This document shows positions 1 through 5,172 of a DNA stretch of 7,818 nucleotides, piece after piece. Position 1 is the first letter of the stretch, and each line of letters starts with the position of its first letter. The notes below the pieces were generated by a model, which was not told where the DNA came from, searched no databases, and saw only the letters and a list, made by a program, of their open reading frames with translations. Source of the stretch: Bacilli bacterium (GTDB taxonomy: Bacteria > Bacillota_I > Bacilli_A > RFN20 > CAG-631). Location: positions 1 through 7,818 of the forward strand of contig CAAEBM010000007.1 in NCBI GenBank assembly GCA_900754115.1, in the 5' to 3' direction. The translations under genes and the position numbers were made by a program.

Positions 1-7
1 TAAATTT

Positions 8-13
8 TGTCAA
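8..13 (-). promoter_or_regulatory. -35 box of a truncated leftward promoter
   Basis: On the minus strand this reads TTGACA in the context CTATTGACAAAATTTA, running out of the window before a -10 box can be seen. It lies about 30 bp beyond the terminator at 40-63, the same terminator-then-promoter spacing found at 886-963. It probably starts another leftward unit whose genes lie left of position 1. Confidence 0.45.
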
Positions 14-39
14 TAGGGTTTTGAAAAAATTTAAACAAA

Positions 40-63
40 AGAGAGGGTTTTTATTCCCTCTCT
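40..63 (-). terminator. Rho-independent terminator of the left accessory operon
   Basis: AGAGAGGG (40-47) and CCCTCTCT (56-63) form an 8-bp perfect stem around an 8-nt loop. In the leftward transcript the hairpin is followed by a T-rich tail (TTTTGTTTAAATTTTTT). It begins 8 bp after the stop codon of the last gene of the operon. Confidence 0.8.
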
Positions 64-71
64 AATAGTGA

Positions 72-269
72 TTATTCTGTTCTGTTAGTCATCAAAAATG
101 TTGTAGATATATAAACATTAAAACCTTTTTTGATAGCTATTGGGAAATATTTGCCTGTTATATAGTCGAGTTTATTTTTAGCCATAAATAATTCAATACC
201 GTTTGGAGATGTGTCTTTTAATTCTTCGAATCCGACCAATATATTTTTTTTGAAACAATTTACTTTCAT
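72..269 (-). CDS. Small protein of unknown function (65 aa)
   Basis: This is the last gene of a four-gene leftward operon. I place the start at the ATG at 269 and not at the TTG two codons upstream, because the Shine-Dalgarno AAAGGAG lies 8 nt before the ATG but only 2 nt before the TTG. The start is 2 nt past the stop of the preceding gene, so the two are probably translationally coupled. The protein is lysine-rich and soluble-looking, with no signal peptide or membrane segment and no family I recognise. Its place among short early phage genes suggests an accessory or host-takeover role, but that is inference only. A terminator follows directly. Confidence 0.7.
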   Translation of the reverse strand: MKVNCFKKNILVGFEELKDTSPNGIELFMAKNKLDYITGKYFPIAIKKGFNVYISTTFLMTNRTE

Positions 270-271
270 TT

Positions 272-484
272 TCAATGCTCCTTTGAATACGCATTCATAA
301 TCGTTGTTGTTGTTACGATAATATTAGCTGACCTTATATTATAATATCTTCCATTTATTAAATCTTTTATTAGCTCTATTGCCGCTTCTAATTTTGGCCC
401 GGTGAAGAAATGTTTTGCTTCACCATTTTGTAATATTATTTGTACAGTATAATTATCGTGCGATGCAGTGTTATTTAGCTTCAT
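272..484 (-). CDS. Small protein of unknown function (70 aa)
   Basis: It starts at an ATG preceded by AAAGGGAGG with good spacing, and it overlaps the end of the upstream 53-aa gene by 14 nt. The sequence suggests a compact alpha/beta fold: an N-terminal strand pair (about residues 11-27, including YTVQIILQNG), a helix (about 31-44, LEAAIELIKDLI) and a C-terminal strand rich in isoleucine and threonine (about 54-62). There are no catalytic motifs, signal peptide or transmembrane segment. I do not recognise a family. Operon position suggests an early accessory role. Confidence 0.7.
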   Translation of the reverse strand: MKLNNTASHDNYTVQIILQNGEAKHFFTGPKLEAAIELIKDLINGRYYNIRSANIIVTTTTIMNAYSKEH

Positions 485-632
485 TTTTTCCTCCCTTTAT
501 TTCATCAATACTATAATTTTCAATATTTGGGTAAAATGATAAACATTTCATTAGAGTGTCTATAGCTATTTCTTTTGTGTCATATATTTGCGAAACTTCC
601 TCGCCATACATTTTAATCGTTAATTTATACAT
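471..632 (-). CDS. Small protein of unknown function (53 aa)
   Basis: This short ORF fills the gap between two neighbours. It begins with ATG at 632 behind an excellent Shine-Dalgarno (AAGGAGGTTGAG) and ends with TAA at 471-473, overlapping the next gene by 14 nt. The Shine-Dalgarno of that next gene lies inside its coding sequence (codons for KGG), typical of a compact phage operon. The product begins MYKLTIKMYGEEV, looks like a strand, turn and strand followed by a helix, and has no transmembrane segment. No family recognised. Confidence 0.7.
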   Translation of the reverse strand: MYKLTIKMYGEEVSQIYDTKEIAIDTLMKCLSFYPNIENYSIDEIKGGKNEAK

Positions 633-642
633 CTCAACCTCC

Positions 643-852
643 TTAAAGCGTAATGGTTATTATAGTTCCACCATCAAGAAACGCACTATAGTTTGTATCT
701 ATGCTTCCCTCTTTCATTGCTTCGCTTACATGTTCGTAGGCTTCTTCGTCGTCCATTCCGTAAAGAATGTCGCTTTGTTCTCTCAAATCCTTAATTACCT
801 GTTCTACAGTTGCCTTTCCTGTTAGCTTGAAAACTTCAAAATCTTTTTTCAT
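643..852 (-). CDS. Small acidic protein of unknown function (69 aa)
   Basis: This is the first gene of the four-gene operon, about 30 nt downstream of a near-consensus promoter (886-914), with Shine-Dalgarno AAAGGAGG 7 nt before its ATG. The product is acidic, with a central helical acidic stretch (about residues 33-47, containing MDDEEAYEHVSEAM) and a C-terminal strand ending GGTIITITL. Small acidic proteins in early phage units often bind host proteins or mimic DNA, but nothing here proves it. The next gene starts 10 nt after its stop. No family recognised. Confidence 0.7.
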   Translation of the reverse strand: MKKDFEVFKLTGKATVEQVIKDLREQSDILYGMDDEEAYEHVSEAMKEGSIDTNYSAFLDGGTIITITL

Positions 853-885
853 TTTATTACCTCCTTTATCCCTTTCGGTAATTTT

Positions 886-914
886 ATTATATACTATATC
901 TATAAAATTGTCAA
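886..914 (-). promoter_or_regulatory. Sigma-A type promoter of the left accessory operon
   Basis: The minus strand shows TTGACA (909-914), a 17-bp spacer and TATAAT (886-891), an exact consensus match in both boxes. Transcription would start near 879, about 27 nt before the ATG at 852. A promoter this strong suggests constitutive early expression of the four small genes by host RNA polymerase. Confidence 0.85.
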
Positions 915-939
915 TAGATTTTTATAAAAAATATTAAAT

Positions 940-963
940 AGGAGGGAAAAAATTTTCCCTCCT
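940..963 (-). terminator. Hairpin terminator after the HicB-like gene
   Basis: AGGAGGGAAAA (940-950) and TTTTCCCTCCT (953-963) are perfect inverted repeats of 11 bp; in practice the central A/T pairs would form the loop. The leftward transcript continues with ATTTAATATTTTTTAT, an imperfect U-tract. The 5' arm contains AGGAGG, which in isolation mimics a ribosome binding site on the plus strand, but no gene follows there. It separates two accessory transcription units. Confidence 0.7.
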
Positions 964-987
964 GTGCTTACGAATATTTTCGGTTAT

Positions 988-1143
988 TTACTTATTTTTG
1001 TTTTCGTCTATTATGCTTGCTATCAAACACGCTTCATTATAGGTTTCGTTATAGTTGTCACCGTAGCATAAAAACTCGCCTGTTTCTTGAACATAAGCAC
1101 AATAGCCGCCGTGTTCATGTTGCACTATTACGTTTAAAATAAT
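988..1143 (-). CDS. HicB-like small protein (51 aa if ATT start, 45 aa if GTG start)
   Basis: The sequence runs IVQHEHGGYCAYV, then GEFLCYGDNYNETYNEA, then a helix (CLIASIID). This is the strand, GGY, strand, GD(T/N)xxEA, helix pattern of the HicB antitoxin fold, a partial RNase H-like domain. It lacks the C-terminal DNA-binding part of full HicB proteins, and no HicA toxin gene is visible nearby. The start is uncertain. A perfect Shine-Dalgarno (GGAGG, 1151-1155, inside the preceding gene) is correctly spaced for an ATT codon at 1143, while the first common start codon in frame is GTG at 1125 with no Shine-Dalgarno. The 5' end overlaps the membrane-protein gene. HicB assignment rests on pattern only. 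Single-domain HicB-like proteins are common in phages and are mostly uncharacterised. Confidence 0.65.
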   Translation of the reverse strand: MILNVIVQHEHGGYCAYVQETGEFLCYGDNYNETYNEACLIASIIDENKNK

Positions 1144-1301
1144 AAACCACCTCCAAGAATAAGAATTATTGCTATTGCCGCCGCTATTATAGCGAAAACT
1201 TTAGCAATAGTGTAGAGTACGTTTCTTGCTTTTCTGTAATTTTCTAATTCTTCTCGCAACTCTTTAATCAATCTGTACTTTTCTTCATCGTAATTGTTCA
1301 T
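1134..1301 (-). CDS. Small C-tail-anchored membrane protein (55 aa)
   Basis: ATG at 1301 follows a strong Shine-Dalgarno (AAAGGGGGG) at 6-nt spacing and lies about 40 bp downstream of a promoter (1342-1370). Residues 1-27 are charged and helical (for example DEEKYRLIKELREELENY), suggesting a short coiled coil. Residues about 29-55 form one hydrophobic segment (VFAIIAAAIAIILILGG) ending at the C-terminus. The predicted topology is N-terminus in the cytoplasm with a C-terminal anchor. phi29 encodes small membrane proteins (p1, p16.7) that organise replication at the membrane. This protein could play a comparable part, but there is no sequence evidence of homology. A pinholin-like or antiholin role is an alternative. 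Confidence 0.75.
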   Translation of the reverse strand: MNNYDEEKYRLIKELREELENYRKARNVLYTIAKVFAIIAAAIAIILILGGGLLF

Positions 1302-1341
1302 AGTTTACCCCCCTTTCAATTAATATTCGTACCCTAAATAT

Positions 1342-1370
1342 ATTATACTATAGTTTAAATATTTTTGCAA
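1342..1370 (-). promoter_or_regulatory. Sigma-A type promoter of the membrane-protein/HicB-like unit
   Basis: The minus strand shows TTGCAA (1365-1370), a 17-bp spacer and TATAAT (1342-1347). It begins 3 bp after the packaging ATPase stop codon, so the small downstream unit can be expressed separately from the replication operon. I see no terminator between the ATPase and this promoter, so readthrough from upstream is also possible. Confidence 0.7.
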
Positions 1371-1372
1371 CC

Positions 1373-2386
1373 CTATAGTATCAATTTTATTGCGCTTTCA
1401 AATTTAGATTTTATTTCCATATTCACGAAACGCATATTGCCCAATTTGTATTGCTCGATTATCCATTTTAATACAGTATTCTTTTTTCCTTTTGTTAACA
1501 TAGTATTTTCGCTGTGGTCGTCTTTTGTTAGTGCGTATACAAGTTTTTTATATGGGTCAATTTTGTTTGTTACAAAACATAAACCTTTTTTATTGTTTGC
1601 AACGATTCCAAAGCTTTCATTATTATATAAAATTGTACAATAATAATTACCAGAAACGTTTTTGTCTATGAAGTTATAATTATCTTCAATATATTCGCCG
1701 TCCTTTGCATATTTGCCGTAATCAGTATTATTTATCATTTCCAAAAATTTGCAATTGCTTTTCTTTTCTATCAGTTCTTTGTCGCTTGTTGCCCAATAAA
1801 AGAGAACATTTTTAGAACACCATATTCTATTGCGTTTTGTTGGTGGAATATTAAAAGCGGGGTGAAGATGGTAGGGATTGTAAAAAGAGGTGTTGTTTCC
1901 GAGCATAAAACAAATAACCCTGTCCTCCTCTCTGTCTATTGTATGATAAATTGACAAAAGTAAATCTGGTTCTTTAAAACCGTTTATGTAGTTTCGTTGC
2001 TGTTTTTCTTCCAAAGTGTATTCATCAAAAATAATATACTTTACTTTTGGAAACGAACGCAGTTTTATTTTTGGTGCTTCTGAAAGAGCTAAACAATAAC
2101 CAAGCTGTATTTTTACATCGTTATGTTCAATATAAAAATCATCATTATTTATATCGGTTTTTAACGTTTTAAACTCGTTCATTAATACTTTTTGTAGAGC
2201 TTGTTTAAAAATACCGTCTTTCTTTTCTGATTGTGTTCTAACAATGTATACAAATTCAGTAGAGTTTTTTATACATGATGAAATTATAAATTTTAATGTT
2301 GAGTATGTTTTTCCAATTGAACGTTCACCATTTATAAATATAAAATTTCTTTGATACGGTAATAATTTTTTTACATTTAAATACAT
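1373..2386 (-). CDS. DNA packaging ATPase, phi29 gp16-like (337 aa)
   Basis: This is the motor ATPase that drives genomic DNA into the prohead. Numbered from the ATG at 2386, it has a Walker A variant GERSIGKT (20-27), a Walker B strand YIIFDE (117-122), an arginine-rich segment DREEDR (about 154-159) in the place of the gp16 arginine finger, and LGNNTSFYNPYHL, matching gp16 LSNAVSVVNPYFL. The C-terminal third carries the NTDYG and LVYALTKDDHSENTML stretches that correspond to the gp16 nuclease-like domain. Its 337 residues compare with 332 in phi29. The frame is open upstream to an ATA codon at 2478 and includes a TTG at 2425, but that extension would add a hydrophobic segment foreign to the family, so I prefer the ATG. 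The ATG has no adjacent Shine-Dalgarno; one lies 111 nt upstream, beyond a foldable RNA. In phi29 the equivalent gene closes the late operon. Confidence 0.93.
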   Translation of the reverse strand: MYLNVKKLLPYQRNFIFINGERSIGKTYSTLKFIISSCIKNSTEFVYIVRTQSEKKDGIFKQALQKVLMNEFKTLKTDINNDDFYIEHNDVKIQLGYCLALSEAPKIKLRSFPKVKYIIFDEYTLEEKQQRNYINGFKEPDLLLSIYHTIDREEDRVICFMLGNNTSFYNPYHLHPAFNIPPTKRNRIWCSKNVLFYWATSDKELIEKKSNCKFLEMINNTDYGKYAKDGEYIEDNYNFIDKNVSGNYYCTILYNNESFGIVANNKKGLCFVTNKIDPYKKLVYALTKDDHSENTMLTKGKKNTVLKWIIEQYKLGNMRFVNMEIKSKFESAIKLIL

Positions 2387-2393
2387 ATAAAAT

Positions 2394-2502
2394 AAGGTAT
2401 AAGAGAGCAAAATAGCAGTTATCAAACCCGAGCAAAAAAGTGCAGTTTTTACGCCGTGATACCACCCTTTGTCTATTTAACTTGCTCTTATACCTTTCCT
2501 CC
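2394..2502 (-). promoter_or_regulatory. Structured RNA leader bridging Shine-Dalgarno and start of the packaging ATPase
   Basis: In the leftward mRNA a strong Shine-Dalgarno GGAGG (2502-2498) directly follows the polymerase stop codon but has no usable start codon after it. Starting 2 nt downstream, AAGGTATAAGAGCAA (2496-2482) can pair with TTGCTC-(TC bulge)-TTATACCTT (2410-2394), giving 15 base pairs with one 2-nt bulge. After the stem come ATTTTAT and the ATPase ATG (2386). With the 103-nt stem-loop folded out, the Shine-Dalgarno to ATG distance becomes 8 nt. Inner pairing options are GTTA with TAAC, and AAAG(GG)TG with CACTTT. GAGCAA also has a second possible partner, TTGCTC at 2435-2430, so two folds compete. 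The pairing is read directly from the sequence; the function is inference. Confidence 0.6.
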
Positions 2503-2508
2503 ATTCTA

Positions 2509-4167
2509 TCATGGTTTTAAAGTAAAGTCAATATCTAATAAAACGATACCGCCCTTTACTCTTTTTTGCTGTAGCTTCCCCGCGAATTTGTTGCCAAATT
2601 CGAAATTATCAAACGTAACGTATTTGTGACATGCTTCCGGCATTCCTGCACATGTTACGTTTAATTTATTGTTTATTTCTTCAACGTAACATTTTTGTCT
2701 TAAAAATTTAGCTTTTTGAAACTCTCCCTCCAACTTCCATGCCCCGAGTTTTGTATTACTTATTTCAATTTCTTTTGGTATTTCTTTCCCTAAAAGATGA
2801 AGCGAATCGGTGTCGGCATATATAAATCTGTCGTACAACTTTTGTGCAGATTCTATTGTTTTTTTACGAGCATAGGCTGTTATAAAAGTGGCCATCGGTA
2901 TATAAATAGGCTCCCTCGTTTCTGGCTGAGAAATTTCGTATTTAACATTACCATCTAATAAGTACGGTATTTTTGATTTAACTTTAGGATTTAGACCAAA
3001 TTTTCCGTATAACGCGTTAAGCATTAGTTTAGCTAACGTCCTCATACCTAAGTTTTTATCAATTGTCGCTTGTTCTTTTACCTTATACCATTTGTTAATA
3101 TAGTCATCGAACATTCCATGAACACCTCTGAACTTCCACCCCGAGATATATTCTAAATTGTATATATTATAATGTTTGAAAAATAACTCTAAATCGACCG
3201 ATGTCAAACATAGTGTTATTATTTCATCTTTTGACGATTCAACATATTCATTAACTTTAAATATTGATAGGTTTTTTAGCTGAATAGTTGGTATATGCCC
3301 GGGTTTTAGTTCAAATTGACATCTAAACATCTGAATGTATAAATTATATACTTCATCTTTTTCATACTTACCATTAAAAAATATACCCTCTCCAATCGGT
3401 AACATATCATTTTTCATAACAGAGGGATAAAGGCTATTTACATCAAAAACTAACCCCTCACTTATTATCTTACCCGCAAATTTTGGATTTACATAAGTAA
3501 ACCCACCTCTGTAGGACTGCCGTATGTCATGGTCATAGTTTGGTGGTGGATAACATTTTTTAAAGTTTTTTGTACCTATTGTTTTTTTATAGTCTGCCAA
3601 AGCATTAGACCCTTGCGTCATTTTTGTATGTCCCTCGTCAAACAAAATTTTTAAAGCTTTTGCAACAATTGTAACATCATTTTTTAAATAATCAACTTCA
3701 TCATCTGTTAAAATATGACCAATCTCTCTTTTTTCAGTATAGTTTATTGATAGTTTTTTATCTTCTATTCCGAACATTTTAGGTAGGGCTTCAACTTTGA
3801 ATGGTAAAATTTTTAAAGAATCTATTATTTTTATAATATTATCGTTCAAACAAATTTCCATCGAGTAAAAAGCTCCTTTGTCGGATATCAATGTAGTAAA
3901 CTCTTTTTCATTAGGGTGTCGCGCCCTTGAATGTGTGAATCCGTTTTCAAATAACCAATATAGAATGAACTCCCCATCAAATTTTAGATTGTGAAAATAA
4001 ATTATAGCTTCATCAATATTTAATATTTTTGCCATAAAATCGTTAAGATTATTTGTATATGTAAATTTTTGCGTGTATATGTTAATTAACCCAGCCGCCC
4101 AAACTCTGCAATCCTCTTTGTCTGTAGTCGTTTCAAAGTCCGCGCATAGCTTCTGTTTCGATGCCAT
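2509..4167 (-). CDS. Protein-primed family B DNA polymerase (phi29 gp2-like, 552 aa)
   Basis: This replicative polymerase extends from a terminal-protein primer and replicates linear dsDNA by strand displacement. Exonuclease motifs: DFE (D10, E12), HNLKFDG (N60, D64) and YLKND (Y160, D164). The linker motif YRGG is at 219-222. Polymerase motifs: A, DVNSLYP (D242); B, KLMLNALYG (K380, Y387); C, YADTD (D452, D454); and KCY (492-494). Insertions between A and B and after B fit TPR1 and TPR2 of protein-primed enzymes. Its 552 residues are close to phi29 (about 575), and the spacing of every motif is preserved, so it should be active. The start lies inside the terminal-protein gene (35-nt overlap) and has no clear Shine-Dalgarno, suggesting translational coupling. 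It ends TGA followed at once by TAG. Confidence 0.97.
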   Translation of the reverse strand: MASKQKLCADFETTTDKEDCRVWAAGLINIYTQKFTYTNNLNDFMAKILNIDEAIIYFHNLKFDGEFILYWLFENGFTHSRARHPNEKEFTTLISDKGAFYSMEICLNDNIIKIIDSLKILPFKVEALPKMFGIEDKKLSINYTEKREIGHILTDDEVDYLKNDVTIVAKALKILFDEGHTKMTQGSNALADYKKTIGTKNFKKCYPPPNYDHDIRQSYRGGFTYVNPKFAGKIISEGLVFDVNSLYPSVMKNDMLPIGEGIFFNGKYEKDEVYNLYIQMFRCQFELKPGHIPTIQLKNLSIFKVNEYVESSKDEIITLCLTSVDLELFFKHYNIYNLEYISGWKFRGVHGMFDDYINKWYKVKEQATIDKNLGMRTLAKLMLNALYGKFGLNPKVKSKIPYLLDGNVKYEISQPETREPIYIPMATFITAYARKKTIESAQKLYDRFIYADTDSLHLLGKEIPKEIEISNTKLGAWKLEGEFQKAKFLRQKCYVEEINNKLNVTCAGMPEACHKYVTFDNFEFGNKFAGKLQQKRVKGGIVLLDIDFTLKP

Positions 4168-4888
4168 TTCTATTTAGAAAATCTAACCAGTAACTTAACG
4201 TTTCTTCTGCAATAATATTGTAGTCGTTTGAGGGCAACGATATAAATTGAATTTGAAGCTGTGGTGAATCAGCGGCGCCATCTAATAAAGTGTCGATATC
4301 TAATTCATTTATCAAATCTTTTAATATTTTACCATATGGGTGATTACCTAAATTTTGGTTAATGGCGTTAATATAGTTTTGTTTGTATAAATTTGCCTTT
4401 TCATTCCTATATTTTGATGACAAATTTTTTTCTAAAAATCTTTCAAATTTTCTAAACTCTTCAAAAGTTCTTTTATCAAAATTTGTGGAATAGGATTTTA
4501 AGTTATTTTTCTCAACCAACCCCATAGTACCTTTTTCGGTTGAGGGTTTTATCCGTTCTTTTTTGATTGCATTTTGTCTGTTAACTCTACGAACATTTTG
4601 TTGAGTTTCTTTAATTTCCCAATCAGTAAGTCCGTATCCTTTTTCTGAAAATCTTAGTTTTTCCGACCCTTTTTCTAAAAATTTTTCATAGCCCTTTATA
4701 ATTCTGTTAAATTCCTTTCGTGTCGGTATTGATTGTAATTCTTTCGTGCTTATTCTTTCTGGGTAAAAGCGCGAAAACTCCGGGTTTTTCTTTTCTAATC
4801 GGGTTATTTTTGCGTTGAATCTTTGAGCAGTTTTTCGTATTCGTTCAATATCTCTTTTTCTCCATCTAATATTACTATTTTTGGCCAT
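4133..4888 (-). CDS. Terminal protein, phi29 gp3-like replication primer (251 aa)
   Basis: The terminal protein supplies the hydroxyl that primes replication and stays bound to the genome 5' ends. The N-terminal half is very basic, with an RIRKTAQRFNAKITRLEKK stretch like the DNA-binding part of phi29 gp3. Then TRKEFNRIIKGYEKF and EKGYGLTDWEIKE match the gp3 pattern RAQFNKWKEQASSF and EKNAYGVV. Length (phi29: 266 aa) and position between the p4 homologue and the polymerase agree. I chose ATG 4888, which has GGGGTG 7 nt upstream, over ATG 4903, which has none; this gives an N-terminus MAKNSNIRW. The priming residue cannot be assigned; serine, threonine and tyrosine candidates occur in the C-terminal 70 residues. 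The gene overlaps the p4 homologue by 85 nt and the polymerase by 35 nt. Confidence 0.85.
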   Translation of the reverse strand: MAKNSNIRWRKRDIERIRKTAQRFNAKITRLEKKNPEFSRFYPERISTKELQSIPTRKEFNRIIKGYEKFLEKGSEKLRFSEKGYGLTDWEIKETQQNVRRVNRQNAIKKERIKPSTEKGTMGLVEKNNLKSYSTNFDKRTFEEFRKFERFLEKNLSSKYRNEKANLYKQNYINAINQNLGNHPYGKILKDLINELDIDTLLDGAADSPQLQIQFISLPSNDYNIIAEETLSYWLDFLNRNGIETEAMRGL

Positions 4889-5151
4889 ACCTCTGCACCC
4901 CATTCATTTAATATGTAAAATCCGCGTTTTTCTATTTTTTTATACAACGATATATCTGCTATTGTGTTAATGTCTGCATTTAAACCAATCTTATTTTTTA
5001 AAATTTGTTTTGTATATAACCGATGTTTGTTTCTGTCTCTTATGAACATATTTTTATATAGTTTAGAACTGAAATAAAAAATCAAACCAGAGGAATTTAG
5101 TGTATATGTTGATTCTTTTAAGTTGTAATAAACTCCCCCAACTGTTTTCAA
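4804..5151 (-). CDS. Transcription regulator, phi29 p4 homologue (115 aa)
   Basis: In phi29, p4 binds inverted repeats between divergent promoters, bends DNA, activates the late promoter and represses early ones. Here GGVYYNLKES, IFYFSSKLYKNMF and ADISLYKKIEKRGFY match p4 segments GIYHNLKES, FFFSSELYLNKF and ADITFYSEVEKRGFH in the same order and at similar spacing. The most likely start is TTG at 5151, preceded by GGAGGTGA with 5-nt spacing; it gives MKTVGGVYYNL, aligned with the p4 N-terminus MPKTQRGIYHNL. Upstream in-frame ATG and GTG codons lack proper spacing. The length, 115 aa, compares with 125 in phi29. The C-terminus is encoded over the start of the terminal-protein gene. Likely target: the divergent region at 5885-6049. 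Confidence 0.88.
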   Translation of the reverse strand: MKTVGGVYYNLKESTYTLNSSGLIFYFSSKLYKNMFIRDRNKHRLYTKQILKNKIGLNADINTIADISLYKKIEKRGFYILNEWGAEVWPKIVILDGEKEILNEYEKLLKDSTQK

Positions 5152-5156
5152 AAAAA

Positions 5157-5164
5157 TCACCTCC
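5157..5164 (-). promoter_or_regulatory. Shine-Dalgarno fixing the TTG start of the p4 homologue
   Basis: GGAGGTGA on the minus strand lies 5 nt before TTG 5151. It follows an in-frame ATG (5166) that has no Shine-Dalgarno of its own, so the TTG is preferred. A TTG start usually lowers expression, which would suit a regulator. Confidence 0.7.
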
Positions 5165-5172
5165 ATAAAATT

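Noticed and set aside
556..825. An open plus-strand frame of 89 codons
   Set aside because: It is antisense to the 69-aa and 53-aa genes, which have good Shine-Dalgarno sites, a promoter and operon spacing. Its composition (Ser, Tyr, Phe, Ile rich) is typical of an antisense shadow.
2452..2470. Sequence AAAGGGTGGTATCACGGCG resembling the T-box element (AGGGTGGNACCGCG) of tRNA-sensing leaders
   Set aside because: It deviates at conserved positions, has no downstream antiterminator or terminator partner, and the place of a specifier stem is occupied by polymerase coding sequence.
2387..2478. An N-terminal extension of the packaging ATPase from ATA 2478 or TTG 2425 with a hydrophobic segment
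   Set aside because: gp16-type ATPases are soluble and start about 20-30 residues before Walker A, as the ATG at 2386 does. The extension has no correctly spaced Shine-Dalgarno and no ordinary start at its 5' end. It remains a fallback if the RNA-bridge idea fails.
2405..2487. A tRNA with acceptor GAGCAAG/TTTGCTC
   Set aside because: A 7-bp acceptor can be drawn, but no T-arm with a GTTCRA loop or anticodon arm of correct geometry fits on either strand.
2331..2504. A 57-codon minus-strand frame starting ATG 2504 with a basic N-terminus and a hydrophobic middle
   Set aside because: It has no Shine-Dalgarno, and its start overlaps the GGAGG itself. Most of it overlaps the foldable leader, and its last third overlaps the conserved N-terminus of the packaging ATPase in another frame.
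2509..2511. Possible alternative genetic code (tandem TGA TAG after the polymerase; TAA in the leader frame)
   Set aside because: The polymerase ends at the length and C-terminal pattern expected for the family with TGA as stop, other genes end cleanly at TAA or TGA, and no conserved gene has an internal in-frame stop.
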